Source: Saccopteryx bilineata
Taxonomy: Eukaryota > Chordata > Mammalia > Chiroptera > Emballonuridae
Reading direction: 5' to 3'
Assembly (NCBI RefSeq): GCF_036850765.1
Contig: NC_089493.1
Coordinates: 296,738,849-296,802,848 of the forward strand
Length of the DNA stretch: 64,000 nt
Of the stretch, positions 38,201-45,426 are shown one piece after another (position 1 is the stretch's first letter; each line of letters starts with the position of its first letter). The notes under the pieces were generated by a model. It did no database searches. It saw only the letters and a list, made by a program, of their open reading frames with translations, and was not told the origin of the DNA. Position numbers and translations under genes: made by a program.

Positions 38201-39242
38201 GCAGCCTGAGGCTGGAGGGAGGAGCTCAGCTGGGGCTACAACCAGAGGGAGGCTGGTATCCACCCTGGACACGTCCAGCGGCCTCCCTACGGCCCCCAGG
38301 GGCCAGCACCCAGGTTCACTAAGACCCAGTAAAATGCATCCTCCCTGGGGGGCTGCTCAGACCACGCTGCAGCCCAGAGTGGGATTCGAGGCTTTTCTGA
38401 CGCAAAGGAGAACGGGAGGCTGTCTTCCTGTTCCCCACACCACCCAGACCACCCGGCTCAAGGCGGTCAGTCTACAAGCCCTGCTCCCCCTGCTGCCCAG
38501 CTCCTCACAGGAACCATGTCCTCTCCCACCTCTTGGCCCCCCGACTAGTGCAGGGTCCTCAGGCACAGAACAGGCACGTGTGACGGGCTTTCTAGGTGGA
38601 CGGAACAGCACGTGCAAAGGCCTAGAGGCTCTAGAATGTGACCCGATCGGGCAACAGAAACCCCCTCCCGGTGTCTGCTCCTGAGACTCCTCCCCGTCGC
38701 CTCTGCCCAGAGCTGCCCAGCTGCCCAAGGGGGGCACAGACCGCCCGGCTCACTGCTGTCACCCAGCTGGACTCAGTGAAGAACTGCAGGGTAACTGAGC
38801 TCAAGGGGAGATGTCAGGCCCATTTGTTCCCTCGACAGATCAAGCCACTGAGCCTCTGTGACGCCCACGGAACTGGACGCTGTGGGTGTGATGCAGGAAT
38901 GACAGCTCTGCTCTCACCAGGCTCGCAGGCCAGCAAAGGAGACCCCTGTCTAGGAGCTAATGAGTGTCGAGTGCAGGGCAAGGCCGAGGTCAGGGGCAGT
39001 GCCACACGACCACAGGGTGGTCAGGGAAGCCGCTCGGACAAAGAAATGCCGGACCAGAGACTGAGGGAGTGACGGTCAGCCAGGCAGGTGCCGGGGAAAG
39101 AGGGCGCAGGCCTGAGGAGGATGGGAAGCGCTCGCCCGGCCTGGCCGCCCTGAGCACCGGCACTTCTCCCTGGCAGCCCCGGCCGCGGGTGGGGAGCAGC
39201 GGTTACCTCCTGTACGACTGGGTCATCCTCTTCATTGGCCAT
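14633..39242 (-). CDS. POLR3E: POLR3E, RNA polymerase III subunit RPC5 (complete, 20 coding exons)
   Basis: Coding exons in transcript order: 39207-39242, 38077-38127, 35967-36044, 35243-35358, 34939-35021, 32348-32455, 31970-32019, 30210-30329, 29161-29243, 28941-28985, 28774-28865, 27569-27689, 24289-24370, 23275-23334, 23028-23185, 22576-22637, 21601-22124, 19766-19843, 17215-17340, 14633-14689. They total 2130 bp, or 709 codons plus TGA. Human RPC5 is 708 residues as I recall. All phases join and all borders are AG/GT. RPC5 is a nuclear Pol III subunit. Its N-terminal part pairs with POLR3D (RPC4), and its metazoan-specific C-terminal extension carries winged-helix domains reported to stabilise the enzyme. 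Exon 18 holds the acidic linker (EEGEEEEEQAAEEGEPMD) and a VRIKEEP sumoylation-like motif. The start MANEEDDPVVQ matches the family. The gene is convergent with CDR2. Confidence 0.97.
15095..15380 (+). repeat. Unclassified dispersed repeat, copy 2
   Basis: Shares GGGCAGACGGCAGAGGAACT, GACGAGCACGCAGGCGGGAG, GGTGGCGGGCAGGC and a CACAGCCTTCCAC.../GTGTGCTCACAC end with the - strand copy at 7803-8155. Lies in the last POLR3E intron, antisense to the gene. Confidence 0.6.
15613..17158. repeat. 1.5-kb VNTR in the last POLR3E intron
   Basis: About 36 head-to-tail units, consensus near 42 bp, built from GGAGCCCTGCATAGTGCTAC followed by ACTGTCACACACAGACACCC. Units vary by loss of CA steps, C-run length and C/T at TGTCACA/TGTTGCA, in blocks suggesting higher-order copying. 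All frames are open because 42 is a multiple of 3; not coding. Confidence 0.97.
17162..17206. repeat. (CT)n(CA)n microsatellite beside POLR3E exon 20
   Basis: Runs of TC then AC end about 9 bp from the exon-20 splice donor. Confidence 0.95.
17215..17340 (-). CDS. POLR3E: POLR3E exon 20 (residues 650-691)
   Basis: Encodes HRQVLLEIFSKNYRVRRNII and QSRLVQECGEELSKQAVDKVLK. Donor AAG/GTAGGT. A (TG)n/(AG)n tract starts within about 10 bp of the donor. Confidence 0.96.
17950..18308 (+). mobile_element. 5'-truncated VES SINE with target duplication
   Basis: Begins at the B box (GACCCGGGTTCGATTCCCGG), lacking the A box. Body and A-tail are complete. Target duplication AGAAGGACCTC at 17939-17949 and 18309-18319. 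Carries two copies of the internal GGGCAGAGC(A/T)TCGCCCCTGGT block. Confidence 0.93.
19445..19575 (+). mobile_element. MER5-family (hAT-Charlie) fragment
   Basis: Diverged match to the MER5A body (GTAGAAGTCCAAGTTCCTGA, CACTCCTGATGAACTGAATT, GGGAACCCCCATGCTTTTCA). Confidence 0.5.
19766..19843 (-). CDS. POLR3E: POLR3E exon 19 (residues 624-649)
   Basis: Encodes FPPQTAASPDEQKVFALWES and GDMSDQ using acceptor CCCCTTAG. A second in-frame AG lies 12 bp inside (CCCCCACAG). Confidence 0.94.
21000..21221 (-). mobile_element. Long VES SINE
   Basis: AGCCTGACCAGGTGGTGGCT on - at the right end, then CTTGAGTGC and TGGCTCAGCTGGAG motifs; 3' end at left. In POLR3E intron 18. Confidence 0.85.
21222..21310 (+). 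mobile_element. MIR fragment
   Basis: GTGACCTTTAAGCAGGTTCC...CTCGGTCTCTTCACCTGTG-type wording matches the MIR core in sense. Confidence 0.5.
21601..22124 (-). CDS. POLR3E: POLR3E exon 18 (residues 449-623)
   Basis: The largest exon (524 bp). It holds a charged linker with VRIKEEPLSEEGEEEEE, a variable Pro/Gly stretch, then the conserved ELRAFVESTFQRQFVLTLSE and HTLFSGISDRMLQDTVLAAG blocks of the C-terminal extension. Donor CCT/GTAAGT. Confidence 0.96.
22576..22637 (-). CDS. POLR3E: POLR3E exon 17 (residues 428-449)
   Basis: Encodes LEKVYNLVKETMPKKPEGQS; acceptor TTTTTTTCAG, donor TCAG/GTGGGT. Confidence 0.95.
23028..23185 (-). CDS. POLR3E: POLR3E exon 16 (residues 376-428)
   Basis: Encodes LCAEDVRDFLEHMAVVRVNR through RQHMLWTGIQA; acceptor CCACCAG, donor CCAA/GTAAGG. 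Confidence 0.96.
23275..23334 (-). CDS. POLR3E: POLR3E exon 15 (residues 356-375)
   Basis: A 60-bp exon encoding MWKFTQSRWVVRKEVAVVTK; phase 0 at both ends. Confidence 0.95.
24289..24370 (-). CDS. POLR3E: POLR3E exon 14 (residues 328-355)
   Basis: Encodes DILYPKDSCSPHSGVPAEVL and CRGRDFV; acceptor ATCGACAG, donor GTG/GTGAGT. Confidence 0.95.
24495..24662 (-). mobile_element. Diverged tRNA-derived SINE
   Basis: TTTATTGCGTTTTAGAGAGA, CACCTGCCCTGACTGGAGGT and GACGCTCTAACCACCCGAGT mark an older SINE subfamily. In POLR3E intron 13. Confidence 0.7.
24700..26290. other. POLR3E intron 13, mid part
   Basis: No gene. 25836-25985 shows old-repeat wording (CCTGTGCCAGGCACTGCACT) that probably belongs to an ancient LINE/MIR-class element. 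Confidence 0.45.
26296..26637. repeat. 69-bp minisatellite in POLR3E intron 13
   Basis: Five copies of a unit of about 69 bp (CACCCAGGGACTTCACCACC, TGCAGGTTTCCTGGAGGGAA, ACGCACCCCAGTGAGGGCGC). The last junction is shortened. Confidence 0.95.
26720..26840 (-). mobile_element. Partial VES SINE
   Basis: CCCATCTGGGGCCAATGCTC, GCAACTGAGCTATT; 3' part only. Confidence 0.6.
27219..27495 (+). mobile_element. VES SINE
   Basis: Head CACTGGCCGGTTGGCTCAGT with GGTTCGATTCCCAG B box, body CATCTGCTTCTCCACCC, A-rich tail. In POLR3E intron 13, just upstream (in + coordinates) of exon 13. Confidence 0.88.
27569..27689 (-). CDS. POLR3E: POLR3E exon 13 (residues 288-328)
   Basis: Encodes VKVMPFANLMSLLGPSVDSV through MLVQGNWVVK; acceptor CCTCAG, donor AGAG/GTAAGC. 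Lies in the winged-helix region by family knowledge. Confidence 0.95.
27918..28105 (+). mobile_element. Short VES SINE
   Basis: CCTGGCCTGTGGAGGCGCAG head, GGTTGGAAACCCTGG, then AAATCAATAAATAAAATT tail. Confidence 0.85.
28560..28680 (-). mobile_element. MIR fragment
   Basis: ACGGAGGTCAGTGACCTACCCAAG-type wording is the MIR core in antisense. Confidence 0.45.
28774..28865 (-). CDS. POLR3E: POLR3E exon 12 (residues 257-288)
   Basis: Encodes DKPMAPSNVLSMAQLRTLPL and ADQIKILMKN; donor AACG/GTGGGT. Confidence 0.95.
28941..28985 (-). CDS. POLR3E: POLR3E exon 11 (residues 242-257)
   Basis: A 45-bp micro-exon encoding EYLMMLMPPSPEEE; acceptor CCCTGCAG, donor GAGAG/GTGAGT. Phases agree with exons 10 and 12. 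Confidence 0.93.
29161..29243 (-). CDS. POLR3E: POLR3E exon 10 (residues 215-242)
   Basis: Encodes DSRSEHERQSLLCQGSGVEN and TELVKAP. It looks one residue shorter than the human segment I recall (SSGVEN versus SGVEN). Confidence 0.94.
29540..29700 (-). mobile_element. MIR fragment
   Basis: CCCATTTTACAGACAAGATA...GAGGTCAAGTGACTGCTCAG is the familiar antisense MIR core. Confidence 0.65.
30210..30329 (-). CDS. POLR3E: POLR3E exon 9 (residues 175-214)
   Basis: Encodes VRFSRPESEQARQRRVQSYE and then FLQKRHAEEPWVHLHHHSLR; donor AGG/GTGGGT. Confidence 0.95.
30930..31205 (-). mobile_element. Long VES SINE
   Basis: AGCCTGACCAGCGGTGGCGC on - at the right end; GTGCCTTGACCAGGGAGCGA and GCTCCTTAGTTGTTCAGTGA in the body. 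Confidence 0.88.
31206..31969. other. POLR3E intron 8, unique part with a local duplication
   Basis: No gene. Contains the tandem duplication at 31715-31925; otherwise unremarkable. Confidence 0.5.
31715..31925. repeat. Tandem duplication of about 100 bp
   Basis: The phrases GTTAAACAAGGGCTTCAGGG, TCTGTGAGCGCTGGGACCCT and GCCCCGCCCTC(C/T)AGACA recur in order. The second copy has an extra CACAAGGGCTTCAGGG step. Confidence 0.9.
31970..32019 (-). CDS. POLR3E: POLR3E exon 8 (residues 158-174)
   Basis: A 50-bp exon encoding GDSSQDEAEEDVKQIT; acceptor CTTGCAG, donor ACG/GTGAGC. Acidic linker. Confidence 0.94.
32148..32285 (+). mobile_element. MER20 (hAT-Charlie) fragment
   Basis: CAGTGGTTCTAACGGGGTGC, GATTTTGCCCCACGGGGACA and GGCTACTGGCACCCAGTGGG match MER20 in order. 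In POLR3E intron 7. Confidence 0.75.
32348..32455 (-). CDS. POLR3E: POLR3E exon 7 (residues 122-158)
   Basis: Encodes GELHLTPLHGVLQLRPSFSY and LDKADAKHREREAAT. The exon itself begins with GTGAGC right after the acceptor CAG, so a donor-like hexamer sits at its 5' edge. Confidence 0.94.
33175..33510 (+). mobile_element. VES SINE
   Basis: GCCCGGGCTGGTTGGCACGG head, GGGTTCGATCTCCAG B box, CATCTGCTTCTCTTCTCC body, CTCACTTAAAAAG end. Confidence 0.85.
33643..34013 (+). mobile_element. VES SINE inserted in L1
   Basis: Complete head-to-tail element. Target duplication AAACGCCATACAA at 33630-33642 and 34014-34026 interrupts L1 3' sequence. Confidence 0.93.
34014..34705 (-). mobile_element. Old L1 3' fragment, split by a SINE
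   Basis: CCATACAATTCACCCAGTTAAAG and TGTCAATGGAATCACAGAAC-type wording is antisense L1 3'UTR. A diverged SINE occupies 34205-34375. Confidence 0.65.
34205..34375 (-). mobile_element. Diverged tRNA-derived SINE
   Basis: TTTATTTTATTGATTTTGGAGAGAGG tail region, GTGCCCTGACCTGGGATGGA, and GCTCTAACCAACGGAGCTAG head region on +. Confidence 0.75.
34939..35021 (-). CDS. POLR3E: POLR3E exon 6 (residues 94-122)
   Basis: Encodes KLMDKQTFCSSQTTSNTSRY and then AAALYRQ; donor CAAG/GTACCG. Confidence 0.95.
35243..35358 (-). CDS. POLR3E: POLR3E exon 5 (residues 56-94)
   Basis: Encodes VELEMAIDTVNPNYCRSKGE through TYS, part of the N-terminal domain that pairs with RPC4. Donor TCCTC/GTGAGT. Confidence 0.95.
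35967..36044 (-). CDS. POLR3E: POLR3E exon 4 (residues 30-55)
   Basis: Encodes YPVRPASMPYDDIPHL through KIKPKQQK; acceptor CCCCAG, donor AAG/GTGGGC. Confidence 0.95.
36885..37290 (+). mobile_element. MIR fragments
   Basis: GGTTCTGGGACCAGACAGGC (MIR head) and TGGTTTTCTCATCTGTGACG with CAAATACACTTACAACAATA (MIR core/3' part). The B box is decayed here. Confidence 0.55.
37345..37705 (+). mobile_element. Old L1 3' end fragment
   Basis: GTGCTCACAGCAGCCAAGAG, GCCACCAGCCAACGCACGGA and GGACAGAGTAACGGTTGCCT keep the order of an L1 3' end, with heavy CpG-rich change. Confidence 0.6.
37800..37960 (-). mobile_element. MIR fragment
   Basis: GGAGGGAAACTGAGGCCCAGAGAG with following AACTCGACCCAGGCTGG is the antisense MIR core. 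Confidence 0.65.
38077..38127 (-). CDS. POLR3E: POLR3E exon 3 (residues 13-29)
   Basis: Encodes IDVYLAKSLAEKLYLFQ between CCCCAG and GTAACT, phase 0 at both ends. Confidence 0.95.
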
Positions 39243-39279
39243 ACTAGGGGGCCGCCGGCCGTGAGGTCCTCAGACTCAC
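39207..39279 (-). CDS. POLR3E: POLR3E exon 2 (5'UTR end plus start codon, residues 1-12)
   Basis: Acceptor CTCCCTGCAG gives 37 bp of 5'UTR, then ATG at 39242-39240. Encodes MANEEDDPVVQE; donor GAG/GTAACC. Confidence 0.93.
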
Positions 39280-40344
39280 CTGCAGGGAGAGCACAAGGCC
39301 TGGCCTGTCAGTCAGCTGCCTGGCTGACACCACGCAGCGCCCACCCTGTAAGACGCTGCTCAGGGTCCTGGAGCCCAGGACAAACGGAGTCCACCTTCCT
39401 TCTGCACTACGCTGGGGTACACGGTGGACGGCCAGGTGGACGGCCAGCTATATAACCCATCACCCCCCCCCAAGAAAGAAGAAACCAAACAATGGGCAGG
39501 AGCAGGTGGATGTGAGCCACTGTCGTCACAAAGAAGAGCGCGCCAGCAGGAGTGGGGCTGGCTGAGCCGCGGCCATGGCCACAACCTCCAGGACCAACAG
39601 GGCCACGGGGAGACTGGAAGGGGAGCCAAGCTTCCGGTCACGATGGTGGAGAAGGAAAGAGCAGAGCTCGCCTCTTCCCACGGCCGTGTCCAACTCACAC
39701 CCAATTATGAGACCGCCAGCCTGAGGACCACCGAACACTCCTGAACGGACTCCACAACTGAGGACGTGGAGAAGCCACGTAAAGACTGGGAGGGAAGGAC
39801 CATGACAGGCGGGCCCCACACCCACTGTGGAAGCCCCCAGGAGCGAGGCCTCCCCGCCTCCCGGCCCCCAGCCCGAGCCCCCGAGCCAGGAAGAGGAGCC
39901 CCCACAGCCCACAGCCAAGGTGCCCCGCAGAGCGCACTGGCCCTTGCTCCAGCTGCAGGGCCGCAGCTCGAAGGCCCAGGGACAGACAGGGAGCGGCTGA
40001 CCGCCTTCAGGACCGGGCTGGAGGGGCAGCGTAGGGGGCAGCTCTTCCGGGGACAGAGGTGCTCAGGTGCCTCCACTCCTTTGTGCACCTTCTCCTGCCC
40101 AGCCGAGTATCAGGGACATGGGGGGAGGTGCTAAAATCTGAGCTCTCCATTAACCTGGTGACCCCCTCAACCCCCAGGTGATTCCCCGAGACCCTGCCCC
40201 ACCCAGAGCACCTGACCAAGGCTTTTCGGTGACTCTGTCCCTGGTATTTAACTCTCAAGCTGACTCTAAGCCCGGCCCCAGGTGAGACGACCCTCCTCTG
40301 TGATTCTGTGTATAGAAACAGCCCTCTCCCGCTCTCCCTGACCC

Positions 40345-40450
40345 TCCTCCCACAGCCCCATGAGGCAGCCTGGCCACCCCCATTTCACGAGGAGGAAGCT
40401 CAAACTACTGAGCCGAGACGCTTCGTGGGGATCACCAAAGCCACACGGCG
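40345..40450 (-). mobile_element. MIR fragment
   Basis: CCCCCATTTCACGAGGAGGAAGCTCAAAC-type wording is an antisense MIR core. Confidence 0.5.
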
Positions 40451-40577
40451 ACCAAGAGGACCCCTGGAGTGCAGCCAGCAGCTCCAGGAGGGGTGCCCAG
40501 AGGCGGGAAGGGAAAGGGACTCCTGCTGAAGACGGGGTGCTGGCGCCTGGCCTCAAGTGACAGTAGGGTTTAACCTG

Positions 40578-41225
40578 AGCAGGTGGTGGCGCAGTGGATG
40601 GAGTGTCGACCTGGGTCGCTGAGGACCCAGGTTAGAAACTCAAGGCCTCCAGCTTGAGCGCAGAATCACAGACATGACCCCGGGGCCGCTGGCTTGAGCA
40701 AGGGGTCACTCGCTCTGCTGGAGCCCAGAATCACAGACATGACCCCGGGGTCGCTGGCTTGAAGCCCAAGGTCGCTGGCTTGAGCCACCCCCCCACCCCC
40801 GCCCGGCCAAGGCACATATGAGAAAGCAAACAATGAACAACTAAGGTGTAAGGCAGGGGTCCCCAAACTTTTTACACAGGGGGCCAGGTCACTGTCCCTC
40901 AGACCGTTGGGAGGGCCGCACTATAAAAAAAACTGAACAAATCCCTATGCACACTGCACATATTTTAAAGTAAAAAACAAAACGGGAACAAATACAATAT
41001 TTAAAATAAAGAACAAGTAAATTTAAATCAACAAACTGACCAGTGTTTCAATGGGAACTATGGGCCTGCTTTTGGCTAATGAGATGACGGGCCGGATAAA
41101 TGGCCTCAGGGGGCCGCATGGGCCGCGGGTCCTAGTCTGGGGACCCCTGGTGGAAGGTGCTGCAACTACGAGCTGACGCCTCTCATCCCTCCCTTCTCGT
41201 CTGTCTCCCTGTCCGTCTTTCTCAG
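40578..41225 (+). mobile_element. Long VES SINE split by an hAT insertion
   Basis: GCAGGTGGTGGCGCAGTGGA head, TTGAGC repeats (with a local duplication of CAGAATCACAGACATGACCC), CAAGGCACATATGAGAAAGC. It resumes at 41158 with TGCTGCAACTACGAGCTGAC. Confidence 0.9.
40854..41149. mobile_element. Non-autonomous hAT transposon in a SINE
   Basis: TIRs CAGGGGTCCCCAAACT and GTCTGGGGACCCCTG; 296 bp; 8-bp target duplication GTGTAAGG/GTGGAAGG at 40846-40853 and 41150-41157. Confidence 0.92.
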
Positions 41226-41819
41226 CTAGACAGACAGAAGGACTTGGAGGAGCCGCGGGAGCAGAGGGACGGAGGGACTCTTCCAGCAGCAGGAAGCACT
41301 CAGCACCCCGATGAGGAAGGCTGCCGGTCTCCCCAGCTGGGCAGTTCAGCCAGCTGCTCTCCAAAGAGGGGGAGACGGCTCATTAGCCAAGCACCTGGGC
41401 ACTCTCAGACCCCAGTCCCCAAAACCTCTCCTCTACTTTGGGGTAAGACCAGCACACCTTCTGTCCTGACTATGTAATATGTAAATGGGCACAATACCTT
41501 CCCCTCGGAGTCAAAGTCCTGGAAGACCCCGGTCCCGGCCACCGTGGGAAACCATCTCCCTCCTGCAGACCCTGTTCCGTGTTCCGCACTCTAAGACTGC
41601 TGGGGCCAGAACACTGCACCACCCTCACCGCTCCTCTTCCTCTCAGCCCACACGTGCAAATCCTAACACTTCCCCCTTCGAAGTACCCCGGGACTGGCCA
41701 CTCCCACTGCCGCCTCCGTCCAGCCAGCTCATCCCCGGCCTGGGACAGCCACAGCCCCCGAACCGGTCCCACCGCTTCCACCCTTGTCCCCGGCGATCTG
41801 CTCCCAACCCCACGGCCAG

Positions 41820-42300
41820 CAATGCTCTGAAAGCCAGGCTGGGTCAGGCCACCCCTCCACCTGCAAAGGCCTCCCATCTAGTCCTGACCACTCGCTGGGA
41901 GGGCAGAAACTCGCCCTCCGCCTTCACTTCTCAGGCCTGGCTGCCCACGCCCCCCCCACGCCCACCTCTAGGCCGGTGGCTGCTCGGCCGAGACCAGCGT
42001 GGCTCCCCCCTGCACCTCTCTCAGGTGTTTGCTCAGTGTCACCTCATCAGTAAGACCGCCCCTTTCCACCCAATTCAGAATCACACCCTTCCCTGGGCAG
42101 GTCCCCCAGCAGGAGTCACCGGGGGACAGCGCAGACCCTGTGTTTACTGTCTGTCCCACCCCGACCACCACTACACTGGGAGCTCCGTGAAGGCAGAGAT
42201 CCTGGCCTAGTCTATCCCGTGCTGTACCCCCTGTGCCCAGCACACAGCAGCACTCAACACACGGCTGTTCTGTGAATGAATGAACCACAGGAATGTTATT
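41820..42300 (+). mobile_element. L2 (LINE-2) 3' end
   Basis: ACTGGGAGCTCCGTGAAGGC, CTGTGCCCAGCACACAGCAG and GTGAATGAATGAA are the hallmark L2 3' end; the upstream limit is unclear. Confidence 0.7.
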
Positions 42301-42448
42301 TAATGGGGAGCTCACATGGACTTCTGAATTGAGGATGATCTCGGGGTGGGGAGGGGTGAAAAGCTGGACAAGTTAGGAGATGGAAGACTGGGTGAAAATC
42401 AAAAGCCCCAAATCCACAGGCCTTTGGGTGCCTTCTGAGGGTCAGGCA

Positions 42449-42625
42449 GCCTGACCTGTGGCGGCGCAGTGGGTAAAGCACTGACCTGAAATAATGAGGT
42501 CAGGGGTTTGAAACCCTGGGGTTACACGATGAAGGCACACAGGAGAAGCAACTACGAGCTGATGCTTCCGCTCCCCCCTTTCTTCTCTCTCTCGCCGCCC
42601 CTCCCCAAAGTAATTAAGTAAACAA
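42449..42625 (+). mobile_element. Short VES SINE
   Basis: CCTGACCTGTGGCGGCGCAG head, GGTTTGAAACCCTGG B box region, pyrimidine tract. Confidence 0.88.
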
Positions 42626-43059
42626 CATCTTTGGGGGGGGGTGAAGGCCCAGCCCAGATGGGCAATGGGAGAGCAAAGACCCCCACCCCTCTGCCCTGGC
42701 TGCCAAGTTCCACAGATGTCAAGACGGCTCCGTGGACAGCTGAGAGACGGGACGTCCAGGTGTGGTCTGGGAGGGTCCTGAGACGCAGTCACCCCTAACA
42801 CAGGCTCTCTCGCCCTTCTCAGGCCCCACTGGCCTCCAGGCAGGACGTCCGATTGGGTCAAAGCAGGGGTTTCCACCTCCCTCACCCTCTCACCGCGCCA
42901 TCGACTCCGCAGCCCGGCAAAGTTCTCAACCTGAGACGCACAGTAAGAAGCCCACCTCACACAGATACAGGCGACCCAGAATATACACACGGCCGCGTAA
43001 CAAAACAAGGCTTCACAGCCCTAACCGTCCGGACTCCCTGTAGGCACAGAGGTTCTCTC

Positions 43060-43585
43060 CATACTTAATCAAAAAGTTGATTTCACATCCCACAAATATA
43101 TCCTGACGTGCAATCTGAAAAGTACCGCCCCAGCAAGTCCCCTCCTTCCCACTTCCGATCCTCCCAGGAACACCCACAGGTGTCCCTGTAAAAAAAAAAA
43201 GTAGAACACATCGACCCCCTGGCTCAAAACCCTTGACTGTCATGCACAACAAAGAGCCAAACTCCCTTCCATGGCCCCAAGGCCCTACATGCTCTTATCC
43301 CTGCCATTCCCCCATCATCCACTTGGCCAGCTGGCCGCTTGCTGGGCCTGCATGCCCCAGCCTACCTCAGGACCTTTGCACACACACCCCAGTCATTACA
43401 AGGCTGGCTGCTCCCTTCCATTAGCTTTCACTACCAGCCCTTCCAGGAGGAAATAGGTCCCCTGACCACCCCTCCTAAGCATGCCCTACCCCTGCCCCGT
43501 ATTACATCTCCTCACTCTAGGTCCTCTGTGGGTCATCGCTCCACCTGAAACTACCTCCCTATTTGCTTGTGTATTGTCTATCTTT
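43060..43585 (+). mobile_element. L2 fragment
   Basis: CTCAGGACCTTTGCACACAC, CTGACCACCCCTCCTAAGC and TGTATTGTCTATC follow the L2 order in sense. Confidence 0.65.
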
Positions 43586-44546
43586 TGCGCCAGGCATGGA
43601 TACAAGCTCCCACATGGCCTCTCAGAGCTTCTACCAGAAAGTGGAGATGATTACACTTACTTCATCAAGTTAAGGGGATTATTGTCTCTATCTTAAAAAA
43701 AAAAAAATTCACACCGTTCTCTCAATACCTAAAATAGTGCCTAGCACAATATATATAGTACAAAAAACAGCTGAGTGAACGAGTAGATGCGAAACCTCAA
43801 CCCAGAGCCTCACTGAGCACCGTCCACAGGGCGGGACTCACCGCTGGGACCACATGGGCACCGGAGAACAGACAGGGGCTGTGACCCACGTGGGAGCCAG
43901 TGGCTGGAAGCCACCAGAGGCCAAGCTGTGGCTCAGCAGGGAGTCTGGTGGCCACAGGGGTCCTGCATGGCCTTGGGCACAGCAAACTTCCCCCAACAGT
44001 GAGGGGCTCAACACACAGGAAGGGACGAGGGACAGTTGCAGCTAAAGGAGGTGGGGGCAGTGCTAGAGCAGACAGGTGCCTTAGGGCCACGGCTAGGCGC
44101 ATCTATGTGGCACCTGAACTCGAACTTGTCCTGTCAGCCAATCAAAAAAAGCAGAGGCAACTTCAAAGCGCTCCAGCTACTGGAGGGAGCGACAGAGGTC
44201 ACAGAGGACACAAGACAAAGCGAGGGCCCCGGGGCCAACAGTCTCAAGGCCCGGCTTCTTTCTGGTCACCTCTCACCCCCCAGAACAAGGCACCTCCCTT
44301 CTGAGTCACCGGTTCCAACTCTGTTCCAGGCCGCGCTGGCCCTCCGTGAGTCGGGTCAGTCCCTCCTTGCAAGGACCTCGCCATCCACTCCCATCCGGTG
44401 GTCTTCTCGACGGCCCAGCCCACCAGGAGGTGTCGTCCCCGCCTAGGAAACAGGTCAAGGCAGCCAGGGACCAGAGGGGACGGCCACCTGGGTCCAGCTG
44501 GTGTCCAAGACCCTGATTCTCATTCACACGTAAGAGCAGCCGGGTC

Positions 44547-44557
44547 TGGTGCAGCGG
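44547..44557 (+). promoter_or_regulatory. A box of the intron-1 MIR
   Basis: TGGTGCAGCGG; complete match to TRGYNNARNNG. Confidence 0.75.
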
Positions 44558-44591
44558 GCAAGAGCCCGGACTGCGGAGCAGAACTGCACGG

Positions 44592-44600
44592 GTTCAAGTC
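44592..44600 (+). promoter_or_regulatory. B box of the intron-1 MIR
   Basis: GTTCAAGTC; complete match to GWTCRANNC. Confidence 0.75.
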
Positions 44601-44672
44601 CCGCGTGTGCCGCCCGAGAACACGCCCGCCTGCCCCGGGGCTGCGCGGCCCGCGTGCCCGCCGCTCTCGTTC

Positions 44673-44678
44673 TTTTTT
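44673..44678 (+). terminator. T6 Pol III terminator of the intron-1 MIR unit
   Basis: TTTTTT within CGTTCTTTTTTCGC, in an otherwise G/C-rich island where a T run is unexpected. Confidence 0.7.
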
Positions 44679-45426
44679 CGCAGTGGTGACAACAGGCGCA
44701 GACTCACGGGGGGACCATGGTGAGGGACACATCCCGTGACCAGCGTGACCCGGGGAAAGTGTGCTGTCCCCGCACCGCAGGCTGCGGTCCCGTCCCCAGT
44801 GTCGCCTGTTCCGCCCTCGCTCCACCCCGCGGGGGACACTGAGGTCTACGAGGCCCGCTTCCCGGAGGAATTGCGGGGGGCACCGGCTGAGCCCCCCGCC
44901 CCAGGCACGCCGGCTCCGGAGTGGCCGGCAGGTGGGGCCGACGAGCTCCCCGGACGCCGCCTGCGGCCGCACAGTCCGGCCCGGGCCCCGGGAAGGCCGA
45001 GCGGAGGCCCGATAGAGGGGACGCAGAAGCTGGGCCGGGCCGGGCCGGACCGGACCGGGTCGGACGCTGGGGCCCATCGCGGGCAGGCCGCGGCCCCGGA
45101 GCCTCCCTCGCGGGGGGTCCGGCCCCCGCCCGGTGCCCCCCACGGGCCGCCATGCCTTTGGCCGCCTCCGGACAGGCGCTCCGGCCGCGGGCCCAGCCGG
45201 ACCGGACCGGGCCAGGCGGCCGGACCCTGAGTCAGCGCCCGCGGCTGCGGCCTGGCAGGCTGCCCCCGGGCCCAGGTCGGAGCGCGCAGCCGGCTGGGTC
45301 TCCTCCCCACCGGACCGCAGGGCAGCCCCGGGACTCCCGGCCTCGCACGGCGGCCCAGCCCCCGGCTCATGCCGCGAGTGGGCCCGGCCCCCAGCCCGGC
45401 GGGCGGGCGGCAGGCTCGGCACTCAC

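Larger units (their letters stand above)
39280..44532. other. POLR3E intron 1, distal part
   Basis: Non-coding. Holds a SINE/hAT nest (40580-41225), a short SINE (42449-42625), L2 and MIR remnants (41820-42300, 43210-43690, 40345-40450), and unique sequence. No alternative exon recognised. Confidence 0.6.
44533..44678 (+). ncRNA. MIR-derived Pol III unit antisense in POLR3E intron 1
   Basis: The 5' tRNA-like part of a mammalian-wide interspersed repeat (MIR): head near 44545, GCAAGAGCCCGGACTGCGGA and GGGTTCAAGTCCCGC resemble the MIR consensus. A box TGGTGCAGCGG (44547-44557) fits TRGYNNARNNG at every position, and B box GTTCAAGTC (44592-44600) fits GWTCRANNC at every position, 45 bp apart. 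The downstream MIR body has decayed, but a T6 terminator is present at 44673-44678. A start about 12-14 bases before the A box would give an RNA of about 145 nt. It runs against POLR3E from about 0.75 kb inside intron 1. A Pol III-active MIR at this place in mouse Polr3e was reported (Yeganeh and colleagues, 2017, as I recall) to repress the gene by transcriptional interference. Transcription in this species is inferred. Confidence 0.75.
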
